DNA of 64,000 nucleotides. Origin: Halodesulfovibrio marinisediminis DSM 17456. Lineage in GTDB: Bacteria > Desulfobacterota > Desulfovibrionia > Desulfovibrionales > Desulfovibrionaceae. This document shows, one piece after another, positions 26,133 through 34,649 of the stretch; position 1 is the stretch's first letter; each line of letters begins with the position of its first letter. Position numbers and translations under genes: made by a program. Location of the stretch: the NCBI RefSeq assembly GCF_900129975.1, contig NZ_FSRG01000004.1, positions 372,001-436,000 on the forward strand. Reading direction: 5' to 3'. The notes beneath the pieces are model-generated. The model searched no databases, was not told where the DNA came from, and saw nothing but the letters and a program-made list of their open reading frames with translations.

Positions 26133-27226
26133 TTTTCCTCCTGCTTAAGGATTTTTATTTTTTGTTGGTTGGTGCCGACGCCGGCAATGAGCATTGCTTC
26201 TTCAAAAATCTCATCCACAATCAGACTGGTGTGTCTGCCTTTTGTCCGGACTCGGTAATTAACGAGTGCTTCTTGGCCGGCCTTCTCAACAAGCAAGACT
26301 GGTAGATCACTTTGTGACGCTTCTTGTGGCAGACGGATGACTGTTCGAGTCCCGTCGTTGTAGACTTGAAGCGGCTTCCAGTGGGCTTTTCCGGTCACGA
26401 TATAACCAAAGTCGAGTGCAGATAGGTCAAGAACTGTGCCGGCTGTTGTTGGAGCCGTTTCCCATGTCTTTTTTCGAGCCTGTTCTGCGAACTGCTGTTG
26501 CAGTAGTCGGCGTTGATCTTCTGGATATTCAAAGCCGATGTACGGCGTGTAGTTCTTGCGGTTAGATACCAGTTTGATGTGGTAGACTCTCCGGTTTGTC
26601 GGGATGACTGCTGTGGTAACAAGACCGGTGTCTGTGGGCTTAAAGATGATGTGCACCTTTTCTCTACCTAGTTCGCCGGAACTCGTTGTTTGCCAACGCC
26701 AACGGGCTGTGTCTCCCAAGAGAACGTCCTTAACTATCTCGCCTTCCTGAAGCTCAAGATCTGACCCCATAAGGGGAGAGCAGATGATTGTGGGAAGGGT
26801 GGAGCCGAACACGTACATCAACTTTCCGCCGTTACTTAGGAATGGAGGCACGTTGTTGTTGATCCACTTCTTTGAAAGCTTCACCGCCTTCTTTTCCTTT
26901 TTGTTTAGCGGCACATTGACCGGACTGAGATAGTCTGGGAGCGGTGTTTCGTAGAGATCCTTCTCTGTAGCTTTTGTGTTGGCCATGTATTGGTATTGGG
27001 TGCCGGCTGACAGTCCTGTTGATGGAGACTGACGACCATCGATGAAGATTTTGTTCATCAGACCGGTTGAGGTTTGAGTTGCTGGAGGAAGTTGTCTGTT
27101 TGCCTGTAAAGCCTTGTTTGGCGGGCTGTCTTGGGGAAGTTGCTCTGCCATAACAGGAGCCGTAAATCCTGAAATTAGGTAAAGCGAAAGCAGTCCCCCT
27201 AAGATATAGGGATTCCACAGATTCAT
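26129..27226 (-). CDS. trbG: Secretion channel protein TrbG/VirB9
   Basis: This is the outer-membrane-associated component of the P-type core complex, pairing with TrbI (VirB10). Its signal peptide ends around residue 27 (PVMA-EQ). An N-terminal CagX-type domain contains TIICSPLMGSDLELQEGE and IVKDVLLGDTARW. The C-terminal domain has ALDFGYIVTGKAHWKPLQVY, DGTRTVIRLPQ and NYRVRTKGRHTSLIVDEIF. Its length, 365 aa, is slightly longer than RP4 TrbG. It overlaps the lipoprotein gene by 4 bp and follows trbF by 34 bp. Confidence 0.92.
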   Translation of the reverse strand: MNLWNPYILGGLLSLYLISGFTAPVMAEQLPQDSPPNKALQANRQLPPATQTSTGLMNKIFIDGRQSPSTGLSAGTQYQYMANTKATEKDLYETPLPDYLSPVNVPLNKKEKKAVKLSKKWINNNVPPFLSNGGKLMYVFGSTLPTIICSPLMGSDLELQEGEIVKDVLLGDTARWRWQTTSSGELGREKVHIIFKPTDTGLVTTAVIPTNRRVYHIKLVSNRKNYTPYIGFEYPEDQRRLLQQQFAEQARKKTWETAPTTAGTVLDLSALDFGYIVTGKAHWKPLQVYNDGTRTVIRLPQEASQSDLPVLLVEKAGQEALVNYRVRTKGRHTSLIVDEIFEEAMLIAGVGTNQQKIKILKQEEK

Positions 27227-27260
27227 AGTATTCTCCTGAATCGTTATGTTTTAGCGTGTG

Positions 27261-27911
27261 TTACGAGCTAAGTAGCTTGCTCCAGGACAGAGCAGTGATG
27301 TGTACCCCTCCGGGGTTACGCATGATTTGAGTTTCAGATGTTGGAGGACTTTGGTGAATGCTGACTGTCGCCTCATAGGAAGCCTTGCCTAAGGCGACTC
27401 CAGAATGGTTGCGGGTTATCTCTTCCCACTCAATTCGCCAGCTTTCTTTGCTGACGGGAAGGGGAATGCCCTTTATTCGGACTTCAACAAGAACATCACG
27501 GGCGCGTTCATATGGGTTGTTTTCTTGATACCATCCGCCGACAGTACCTTTTGCAGAGCCGGTAACAAATGCAGAAAACTTTTTAATCATCTGCTTCTGT
27601 AAACCGAGATCCGCAGTAACGGTACGCCAGTTTACAATGCATTCTGCAATATTTGCCTGAATAACCGTTTGTGGAATGGTAGAGGCTTCAGCAGCAGGTT
27701 TTACACCTACAGCATTTCCAATTTTATCCACTTCAATGACGTATGGAACAACTTTATATTGTGTCGCTTGTATTACATTTCCAGCGATAGACAGAATGGC
27801 GATACAAAGTGATAAGAATGCTACTACCTGCCAGTTGCGCGCACGTTTGATGTAGCTTCCGTATCGTTCAAGCCATTCTTCACGGCCTCTTAAATATGGT
27901 GAGGAAGACAT
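27261..27911 (-). CDS. trbF: Secretion channel assembly factor TrbF/VirB8
   Basis: This is an inner-membrane bitopic protein. It has a short cytoplasmic N-terminus (PYLRGREEWLERYGSYIKRA), a membrane helix at residues 28-50, and a periplasmic NTF2-like domain with VVPYVIEVDKIGNAV, ECIVNWRTVTADLG and FVTGSAKGTVGGWYQENNP. The last residues are AGTACGT-independent SWSKLLSS. Its length, 216 aa, is typical of TrbF. About 80 bp separate it from trbL upstream, with no obvious terminator in the gap. Confidence 0.92.
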   Translation of the reverse strand: MSSSPYLRGREEWLERYGSYIKRARNWQVVAFLSLCIAILSIAGNVIQATQYKVVPYVIEVDKIGNAVGVKPAAEASTIPQTVIQANIAECIVNWRTVTADLGLQKQMIKKFSAFVTGSAKGTVGGWYQENNPYERARDVLVEVRIKGIPLPVSKESWRIEWEEITRNHSGVALGKASYEATVSIHQSPPTSETQIMRNPGGVHITALSWSKLLSS

Positions 27912-27992
27912 TTGAACCTCATTTTCTTATTTTGACCAATCATTTGATGGGTGTATGTTTTTATGCTTAGTCTGAAAACATATGGCTACTTT

Positions 27993-29201
27993 TTAACTAG
28001 TAGTATCTTTGAGGGTTAAATCGACAGCAGGGCTTTCATAGGGCTTATCTTCCATTGGTGGAGTAGAAGGGACTTCAGCACTGTTCATTAGATCTTGCAG
28101 TTCACTTTTTCCATGAATAGCGGAGCGGATATTTTGAACTCGTCCTTGTCCTCTTGTAGACATGGCCGCTGAACCAAGGTTTCGAGCCATGTGACCGGCT
28201 TTACTTAATCCACTCACACCGTCAGCGTTAGCCATTCCAGCCGCAGCTCGTGTTGCTTGAACTCCATCAAAGGTGTTGAAGCCTGAAGCTTTTATTGCTC
28301 CCATAGTAGCCATTGTGCCCATAGCAACTGTTGATGCTGCTGAGGTTATTGCTTGGCCCGTAGAGACGTGTGCGCCGTTAATAATTCCAGAGACAATGTC
28401 TGGAATACTCATCGTGAGTGCCAGCAGAACAATAGAGGCACCGATCAAGATGAAAAGGTCTTGTAGTAGGATTGTAGCGTTGCCGATGTCGTTGATGAAA
28501 GACGTTCCAAGGCTAATGAGGAGCTGCATTACAAAGAGTTTTGCCGCAACTCCAAGTGAATATCTTAAAAAGTTTGTTGCATAGCTGCGTGTTTGCTCCG
28601 CTCCGCCAAAACCAAGGAGGATTATGCCGGCGTTTAAAACGATATAGCTTTCGCATTTTACTAGGAGCATTTGTGCAGCAATTAAGGCAAAAGTAATGGC
28701 AATCGCGAGAGAACAGATTAGTAGCCCCAAGCTATCAACAGGTTTCATCAGGCTGATTTTATCTAGAATTTTAAAAATTAACTTCATTCCAACAACAAAA
28801 ACAGTGCTTGGATCTGCCGGAGGAGCATTGAGTTCTGTTGCTATTCCAGAAAGGCCAGAAATAAGCATGTTTGCCCACTCTGTATAATATTTTAAAACTG
28901 CAAGCATTAAACATGTAAAAAAGATAAGCCTGATGAAATTGACAAGTACACTTTTGAAGTCTTCTTGTTTTAGAATTGAAGTAATTCCCATCCATGCAAT
29001 GCTGCCAATGAGTAATATGCGGAAAAGAGAAAGTGCATGTGCTTCTATTACAGGCTGCCATGCAGAGGCTTTCTGTTGAAACTGGAAAGCTATTTCTGAA
29101 AGAACATTGGCGTTTTGTTGTGCTGCAAAGGTGACTTTTGGATGAAAGAGTAATAAAGTCAAAAACGTTAGTACGATATGTGTGCTCGTGAGTTTTTTCA
29201 T
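27993..29201 (-). CDS. trbL: Polytopic channel protein TrbL/VirB6
   Basis: This inner-membrane channel component has a signal-like N-terminus (THIVLTFLTLLLFHPKVTFA) and at least five further hydrophobic segments between residues 50 and 265, for example IALFRILLIGSIAWMG-like, LLICSLAIAITFALIAAQ and LFILIGASIVLLALTM. A hydrophilic C-terminal tail of about 120 residues is rich in Ala, Gly and Ser. Its length, 402 aa, is usual. It starts at ATG 29201, 38 bp from the divergent start of the trbK-like gene. In several systems VirB6-type proteins are the targets of entry-exclusion proteins. Confidence 0.9.
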   Translation of the reverse strand: MKKLTSTHIVLTFLTLLLFHPKVTFAAQQNANVLSEIAFQFQQKASAWQPVIEAHALSLFRILLIGSIAWMGITSILKQEDFKSVLVNFIRLIFFTCLMLAVLKYYTEWANMLISGLSGIATELNAPPADPSTVFVVGMKLIFKILDKISLMKPVDSLGLLICSLAIAITFALIAAQMLLVKCESYIVLNAGIILLGFGGAEQTRSYATNFLRYSLGVAAKLFVMQLLISLGTSFINDIGNATILLQDLFILIGASIVLLALTMSIPDIVSGIINGAHVSTGQAITSAASTVAMGTMATMGAIKASGFNTFDGVQATRAAAGMANADGVSGLSKAGHMARNLGSAAMSTRGQGRVQNIRSAIHGKSELQDLMNSAEVPSTPPMEDKPYESPAVDLTLKDTTS

Positions 29202-29238
29202 ACTGTTGCCTTATAACTGATTGACTGGAGATGGTGTT

Positions 29239-29427
29239 GTGAAGAATGTACTTGTAGCTATTTTAATAACATTCATGTGCATGATTCTTTTAGGTTGCAC
29301 AGAAGAAAAAGTAGATGAAAATACTAGAACACCTGAGCAAGAGAAGGCTTATAAAGAGCTTTTTAACTCAGATTCAAAGAGCTATTTTGAAAAAGAATCC
29401 AAACCAGTGACGACTAATAATTTTTAA
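29239..29427 (+). CDS. Small TrbK-position lipoprotein encoded antisense, with a TrbJ-like C-terminal tail (candidate entry-exclusion protein)
   Basis: This 62-residue lipoprotein starts at GTG 29239 (GGAG 8 nt upstream). An earlier in-frame TTG at 29221 is possible but has no ribosome site. A signal helix ends in a lipobox, ILLGC, with Cys20, leaving a mature part of about 43 residues. Small lipoproteins between trbJ and trbL are entry-exclusion proteins (TrbK) in RP4. Here the gene is in that slot but on the opposite strand to the whole operon, and it overlaps the trbJ stop tail to tail. Its last 27 residues align with the end of TrbJ: LFN, SYF, KPVT and NNF are shared. Codons at the matched residues mostly differ, so the resemblance is at protein level. 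The exclusion role is inferred from location and lipidation. Confidence 0.65.
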   Translation: MKNVLVAILITFMCMILLGCTEEKVDENTRTPEQEKAYKELFNSDSKSYFEKESKPVTTNNF

Positions 29428-30230
29428 AAGTTATTAGATGTAACGGGCTTTTGTGGTGCAGAAAAATATGATTCAGGGTTGGGGTTGAACAGACTTCGTC
29501 TTGCTTCTTCTTGCACCTGCTCAATTTTCTCTCTTTTTTGTGTCTTAGCCATTTCTTGTTGAAGATAAGTGGCCATGAGCGCGCGGGTTTCCTGCGCCTC
29601 TTTTATTTGTATTGCTGCAAGCTTATTCCCTGCCTGAATTGCTTCCATTCTTCCCTTTGGAGTTGAAAGAAGATCACGAATGTGGGCTTCCAGCTCTCCA
29701 TTTTCTCGCAGATCAGCGAGCTGATTTCCTGTTAACTTGAAAGTTGCTTCAGCTGCTCGATCAACTTCACCAGACCATCGGTCCCACATATCTGAATAGT
29801 TTTTCGTGCCTTCCGCAGTGCGGACGACACCTCGTAGTGCGGACTGTTTGGCATAAAATGTGTTGTACAAGTCTTTCATTGTATTAATTTCGCCAGTTCG
29901 TGCGGAAATTCTTTCTACATATCCAGAGAGCCTATTGAAATCACCAACCATTCTATTCATGGTGTTCACAGGCAGAGAGACAGTGTTGTGAACCATATTG
30001 GCGTATTGTTCGATATTTTGTTGCACCATACGAATTTGTTGCGCTGTTTGCTGAACGCTCTCACCGTATTCCTTCCAAAGAGCTTTCAGCTGATTCATGT
30101 TTGTTACGCGATCTAATAGTTGCACGAAGTTGTTTGAACAATTTGTACAATAAACAGTTCGGGCGTGTGCTTGGGAAAAGGAAATGATACTCAGGAGTAA
30201 GGCGATTATAAGAAATGTTGTAGAACGCAT
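29424..30230 (-). CDS. trbJ: Conjugation protein TrbJ (VirB5-like)
   Basis: This is a periplasmic, largely helical protein of P-type channels, probably a minor pilus component at the tip. Its signal peptide is at residues 1-23 (SFSQAHA-RT). A CTNCSNNF motif follows, then long amphipathic helices (QLKALWKEYGESVQQTAQQI, IEQYANMVHNTV) typical of TrbJ. Its length, 268 aa, is normal. The protein ends ESYFSAPQKPVTSNNF, matching the end of the antisense lipoprotein, whose stop codon overlaps this one. The gene follows trbE by a single base. Confidence 0.88.
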   Translation of the reverse strand: MRSTTFLIIALLLSIISFSQAHARTVYCTNCSNNFVQLLDRVTNMNQLKALWKEYGESVQQTAQQIRMVQQNIEQYANMVHNTVSLPVNTMNRMVGDFNRLSGYVERISARTGEINTMKDLYNTFYAKQSALRGVVRTAEGTKNYSDMWDRWSGEVDRAAEATFKLTGNQLADLRENGELEAHIRDLLSTPKGRMEAIQAGNKLAAIQIKEAQETRALMATYLQQEMAKTQKREKIEQVQEEARRSLFNPNPESYFSAPQKPVTSNNF

Positions 30231-30231
30231 G

Positions 30232-32646
30232 TTAGTTCTCCTTTAGCCATTCATTAGGCCAAGATTGGCCGTGAAGCTTTTCTAGTTCCTTAATTCGCGA
30301 AATGCTGTCTTTGTCTGACGCTCCAACAAATGCCAATGCTGTTTTCCCAAGCGCTAAGTTAATGAGTCTGTTACCTTCAGGAGACATCACGTAGTAATCG
30401 CGTTTCGGGGTGGCTAGAGCGACGATTTCAAGCTGCTTCGAGTTCAACCCCATGCTGATGTACAAGTCGCGCTGTGTGTCCTGTCTCGCCGTCACGTTAG
30501 GCAATAGAACCTTTGTCGGACATGACTCCACTAGGACATCTAGAATTCCTGAATTTGCTGCATCTGAAAGGGACTGTGTAGCCAGCACCACAGCACAATT
30601 GGATTTACGCAGAACTTTCAGCCATTCTCTGATTTTTTCTCTAAAAACAGGATGTCCGAGCATTATCCATGCTTCGTCGAGAATGAGTAGTGAAGGTTGT
30701 CCGCTGAAAGACTTTTCGATTTGGTGAAACACATAAAGAAGAACGGGAATGAGGTTTTTATCTCCAAGGTTCATGAGTTCTTCGACTTCAAATACAGTGA
30801 GGTTTGAAAGTCCCAGAGAGTCCTTTTGTGCATCGAGTAAACGCCCCATTGCACCTTTGATGGTGTAGTGCTTGATTGCTTCCTTAACTTCAGAATCCTG
30901 AACGGCGTGATAAAAGTCTGAGAGTGAGCGTAAAGAAGAGGGTTTTTCTTGCAGGAGAACAATTGCGTCATGAATTGCACTGCGATGTACCGGTAGAATC
31001 TTTAGCCCTTGCATAGTGCAACAGGTTGCAATCCAGTCTTCAGCCCAGTTCCTTTCGTTAGCGGAATCAATATTGCTGAGTGGACAAAACGCAAGAGTAG
31101 AGCCTTCTCCACCAATCTCATAATGAGTCCCTCCCGCAGCGCTGCAAAGTGGATACATAGACATGCCCTTGTCGAACGCATAGATCGTTGCATTGGGGTA
31201 ACGTCTGAACTGTGCCGCAATGATACCAAGCAGAGTTGATTTACCGGAACCAGTTGGGCCGAAGACTAATGAGTGCCCGATATCTCCAGTATGGAGGTTA
31301 AACCTGAATGGAGTATAGCCGTCGGTGGTGCAGTACATGAGTGGCGGTGACTCTGGGGGATAAAAAGGACAAGGATTGGTATCTGTTCCAGCCCATATCG
31401 ACGAAAGAGGTAAAAAGTCTGCAAGGTTCAGCGTGTTAATTAACGGGCGGCGGACATTCGCATAGGTGTTACCAGGATGTGATCCGAACCATGCTTCAAG
31501 AGCATTTACTGTTTCTATTCTACACCCGAAACCTAGCGGTCCAAGTTTACGGCGTAATAATCGTAATCCTTCTTTGATATTTTCAGGATCTTCATCGTCT
31601 AAAATGATTGTTGCCGTGTAGAATCCTGATCCGACAACGCCACCTTGAACCGATGTAGCAGCTTGCTCCGCATCTTCAGTCATTAACAATGCGTCACGGT
31701 TTACGCGAGCTTGAGGGTTGCTGAACATGGCATCCCAAAATTTGATTTTTAACTGATTCCAGGTCTTGCGATATTTTGTGATCTCATCAAGTGCGTCCAT
31801 CTGATCAAGTAAGATGAAACGAGTTGAGAAACGGAAAGAAACTGGCAGATGATCCAGACATGCGAGCATGGAAGGCCAGCTCTTAGCGGGTAATGTGTCC
31901 AAAGATAAGACACCAAGAGTTTTGTCACCAATTTTAGGGGCAACGCCACCTGTTAAATCAGCCCCGCTTAGGAGCGCATCTAGGTACATCTGTGTTTCAG
32001 TTAGAGCTACAGGTGTATTTTCAGTAGTGACGCACTCTCTGAGGAAGGAAAGAAGTCTTGAAAAAACTCTAACAGACCCGTCTTCAGATTCTTCCGTGTA
32101 ATCTGAAAGACGATCTAGGTAGAGCACTGTACTCAAAGCATCCTCAATTTCAGCAATCGTCGTTTTAAAATGAAGAATGCTCTTTTCAAGCTCATTTTGC
32201 TGTTGAGTGATTTCATTCTTGCTGTACGCAAGCTTTTTCAGTTTTTCAGCCGAAGACTCGGGACGATAAGAAGCAGTCAGGGTGTTCTTAGTAGCGAAAC
32301 CACCATGGTTCTCAAAAATGTTTCTTCGTTCAAGCTCAATTGCTTTCGTTATGCTGTCTGGAAAGTAGCTTCTTTCTTGTTGAGGGTATTCTGTTGCAGG
32401 AACTCGCTGGGCGTTGATGTTGATAGTCCATCCAGTCCCTAACTCCTTAAATGCATTCGACACGCGTGAACTAATCGCAGCCAGTTCCTCTGGTGTACTT
32501 GAGGCAGTATCTTGCCCATAAAAACTCCAGCCAGCGAGCAGAGCGCCATCTTTGCACATAATGATGCCGTTATCGACAAGAACAGCATATGGAATTATGT
32601 CTGCCAGGCTGCGATCTTTATGACGGAATTCTTTTAGAGAAAGCAT
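30232..32646 (-). CDS. trbE: Secretion ATPase TrbE/VirB4
   Basis: This is the largest ATPase of the channel, needed for pilus assembly and DNA transfer. Walker A LVFGPTGSGKSTLLG lies near residues 460-472, and Walker B LLILDEAWIMLGHP near 648-660. The C-terminal signature is VLATQSLSDAANSGI. The N-terminal CagE/TrbE/VirB domain covers roughly residues 170-400. Its length, 804 aa, is usual for TrbE. It lies 3 bp after trbD and 1 bp before trbJ. Confidence 0.95.
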   Translation of the reverse strand: MLSLKEFRHKDRSLADIIPYAVLVDNGIIMCKDGALLAGWSFYGQDTASSTPEELAAISSRVSNAFKELGTGWTININAQRVPATEYPQQERSYFPDSITKAIELERRNIFENHGGFATKNTLTASYRPESSAEKLKKLAYSKNEITQQQNELEKSILHFKTTIAEIEDALSTVLYLDRLSDYTEESEDGSVRVFSRLLSFLRECVTTENTPVALTETQMYLDALLSGADLTGGVAPKIGDKTLGVLSLDTLPAKSWPSMLACLDHLPVSFRFSTRFILLDQMDALDEITKYRKTWNQLKIKFWDAMFSNPQARVNRDALLMTEDAEQAATSVQGGVVGSGFYTATIILDDEDPENIKEGLRLLRRKLGPLGFGCRIETVNALEAWFGSHPGNTYANVRRPLINTLNLADFLPLSSIWAGTDTNPCPFYPPESPPLMYCTTDGYTPFRFNLHTGDIGHSLVFGPTGSGKSTLLGIIAAQFRRYPNATIYAFDKGMSMYPLCSAAGGTHYEIGGEGSTLAFCPLSNIDSANERNWAEDWIATCCTMQGLKILPVHRSAIHDAIVLLQEKPSSLRSLSDFYHAVQDSEVKEAIKHYTIKGAMGRLLDAQKDSLGLSNLTVFEVEELMNLGDKNLIPVLLYVFHQIEKSFSGQPSLLILDEAWIMLGHPVFREKIREWLKVLRKSNCAVVLATQSLSDAANSGILDVLVESCPTKVLLPNVTARQDTQRDLYISMGLNSKQLEIVALATPKRDYYVMSPEGNRLINLALGKTALAFVGASDKDSISRIKELEKLHGQSWPNEWLKEN

Positions 32647-32649
32647 CGA

Positions 32650-32940
32650 TTATCCTTTCCAAACGTTATGTTGCCAAGGTGTCCCTTTAGCTTCGTAGAA
32701 ATCTTGCATTCTGATGTGCCTACGCCAGACAAGAGACATCTGCGGATCAGCTTTTGCCATCTGGCGTAGAACAAAAACAGAAACGATCCATAATCCAAGA
32801 CCTACGAGTGCAGAGGGGAGGGTGAACCCGCCAATACCAATAAGGAAAGAAAGCAAACCAGACGACATGACGAGGTCACGCTCTGCACCTAGCACTAATG
32901 TGTGACGGTGTAAGGATTGATGGACAGGAATGACACGCAT
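32650..32940 (-). CDS. trbD: Channel protein TrbD/VirB3
   Basis: This small inner-membrane protein of 96 aa works with the VirB4-type ATPase. It has the VirB3 layout: an N-terminal VIPVHQSLHRHTLVLGAERD, a membrane hairpin (LLSFLIGIGGFTLPSALVGL, WIVSVFVLRQMAK), and a basic end with DPQMSLVWRRHIRMQDFYEA. It overlaps trbC by one base and is followed by trbE after 3 bp. Confidence 0.9.
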   Translation of the reverse strand: MRVIPVHQSLHRHTLVLGAERDLVMSSGLLSFLIGIGGFTLPSALVGLGLWIVSVFVLRQMAKADPQMSLVWRRHIRMQDFYEAKGTPWQHNVWKG

Positions 32941-33260
32941 TAGACGAGCGCTCCAGAGAACGAGAAGAGTGAATCAACAATGTTTGCAGCGAAGGCGATG
33001 AATGAGATCCCGAATACAACGCTAAGAAGCATTTTGAAACCGCCCATTGGATCTTCACGTTTCCAGATGAGCATCCCGCCAGAGGTGGCCATTGCGAAGA
33101 TTGCGATCCAACGCCCGACAGGGCCGGTGATTGTACCAACGACTTTCTCAAATGGATCATTGAAATCGCTGATTGCATTTGAAGCATGAGCGGTGTCCGG
33201 AAGTATGATTGCAACGGTAATCGCTACTAGAAAGAAAAATTTAATATTGCTGCGGTTCAT
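32940..33260 (-). CDS. trbC: Conjugative pilin TrbC/VirB2
   Basis: This is the subunit of the P-type conjugative pilus. ATG 33260 is chosen (AAGGA upstream) over a longer reading frame from 33302 that would run 62 bp into trbB; the protein is then 106 aa. Its signal peptide ends around PDTAHA-SN. Two hydrophobic helices (GRWIAIFAMATSGGMLIW and MLLSVVFGISFIAFAANIV) flank a short KREDPMG loop, the VirB2 pattern. TraF (11307) is the expected maturation peptidase. The C-terminal part removed during cyclisation cannot be read from sequence alone. Confidence 0.88.
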   Translation of the reverse strand: MNRSNIKFFFLVAITVAIILPDTAHASNAISDFNDPFEKVVGTITGPVGRWIAIFAMATSGGMLIWKREDPMGGFKMLLSVVFGISFIAFAANIVDSLFSFSGALV

Positions 33261-34221
33261 AGTAGAGGTATTCCTTTGTGTACTTGTGGGTGCAGGTGTC
33301 AAAGCCCGCTACGTCCATAATTTCAGTGACCTTACGACAGCTCTTTGTGTTTGCCTTAGTGATGTAAATAACAGTGTCTATTGCGCTTCCAATGACCTCT
33401 GACAGTGGAGAGACTGACTTACGTCTGACTAAAGTCTCAAGGCGCTGGAGAGCATCAAAAGCGGAGTCGGCGTGGAGTGTGGATATGCCTCCCGGATGTC
33501 CTGTGTTCCAGGCTTCCAGTAAACCCAATGCAGCCTCGTCACGTATTTCTCCAACAACTATTCGGTCAGGGCGAAGGCGAAGAGTGTCCTCAATTTGTGA
33601 TGTCATTGGAAACTCTTTTGTCGCTTTTAGACGGACAGTGTTTCTACTTTGGCTTTGCAACTCATATGTATCTTCAAGTAAAAAAAGCCTGTCATCTGGG
33701 CTTATTTGACTGAGCGAGTGAATGATCGCGTTGGTCAAAGTGGTTTTTCCTGACCCTGTTCCTCCAGCAATGAGGATGTTCCGTTTACATCTGAGCAGTT
33801 CTTCAATCGTTGATTTGACGTCCTCTGTGATGATTCTGCTGGCAACATATTCATCTAACGTGAAAACACGTTCTGCCTTTTTTCGAATGCTGAACATTGG
33901 AGCAGGGGTGTTTGGGGGAAGCTGCCCTTGAAAACGGTGACCTCCGATTGGGAATTCGCCTGCCACGCTTGTGTTTTTACGGTTTGCTGTTAATTCCAGA
34001 GAGCTTGCGACAAGGGATATGATGAGCTCACCTTCTCGGGCTGTTAGGGTATCTTCATGCTCCATTGGTTCACCAAAACGTTCGATCCAGACTTTACCGT
34101 CTGGATTCAACATGATTTCTCCTACGGTCGGATCTTCCAACGCACTACAGGTGACATCGCCCAGACTATGTCTAAGATTCGCGAGAAGACGTTTTTGATC
34201 TTCATCTATTAAGGTATCCAT
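33241..34221 (-). CDS. trbB: Secretion ATPase TrbB/VirB11
   Basis: This hexameric cytoplasmic ATPase switches the channel between pilus assembly and DNA transfer. Walker [18 protein letters not shown] is near residue 145. ITFL-type Asp box [11 protein letters not shown], Walker [16 protein letters not shown] and [10 protein letters not shown] (His box) are all present. ATG 34221 (GGGGAG 9 nt upstream) is used rather than an upstream ATG inside traM; the protein is 326 aa. It overlaps the traM stop in a TAATG arrangement and trbC by 20 bp. Confidence 0.93.
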   Translation of the reverse strand: MDTLIDEDQKRLLANLRHSLGDVTCSALEDPTVGEIMLNPDGKVWIERFGEPMEHEDTLTAREGELIISLVASSLELTANRKNTSVAGEFPIGGHRFQGQLPPNTPAPMFSIRKKAERVFTLDEYVASRIITEDVKSTIEELLRCKRNILIAGGTGSGKTTLTNAIIHSLSQISPDDRLFLLEDTYELQSQSRNTVRLKATKEFPMTSQIEDTLRLRPDRIVVGEIRDEAALGLLEAWNTGHPGGISTLHADSAFDALQRLETLVRRKSVSPLSEVIGSAIDTVIYITKANTKSCRKVTEIMDVAGFDTCTHKYTKEYLYYEPQQY

Positions 34222-34649
34222 TATGCTCTCCCCAAAAGGTACCAACCGAGCCAGCCAAGAAATAAACAGACTGAAATGAGACAGGTGCAAAGAGAAACTG
34301 CTGAGTAAAGCCGGTTAGTTTTAGTAAAGTCAGTCATGGATTGTTTGAAATCTGCCATCGCATCAATGTTGTTACGAATGGTTCCTTGAATAGCGCGATC
34401 CAAAAGCTCATCCGTGCTTTGCTTCACTTTGTCGGCGTAGTAAGTGGAGTTGCTTGCCATGAACTTTTCTATGGCTGCTTGATGACGTTTAAGTGTGGAG
34501 TCGTATTCCATCTGAAACATTTCAAACATACTTGCGACCATCAGGATCGGGTCGTCCTCGCTTAATGGCTGACCATGCTTTTCGATTAGGGCATGACGGA
34601 TATTTTCCATTGTGAGCTTGGCAGGTTCTTGCTTTGCATCATCTTCCAT
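34221..34649 (-). CDS. traM: TraM-like conjugal transfer protein
   Basis: This 142-residue protein resembles the IncP TraM family. IEKHGQPLSEDDPILMVASM (residues 22-41) matches the conserved EKH...LSEDDPI segment. A helical, probably coiled-coil region follows, with a C-terminal membrane helix (residues 115-138). TraM of RP4 raises transfer frequency together with TraK and TraL. It lies between traL and trbB, with stop/start overlaps on both sides. The membrane anchor suggests a structural role rather than transcription control. Confidence 0.8.
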   Translation of the reverse strand: MEDDAKQEPAKLTMENIRHALIEKHGQPLSEDDPILMVASMFEMFQMEYDSTLKRHQAAIEKFMASNSTYYADKVKQSTDELLDRAIQGTIRNNIDAMADFKQSMTDFTKTNRLYSAVSLCTCLISVCLFLGWLGWYLLGRA

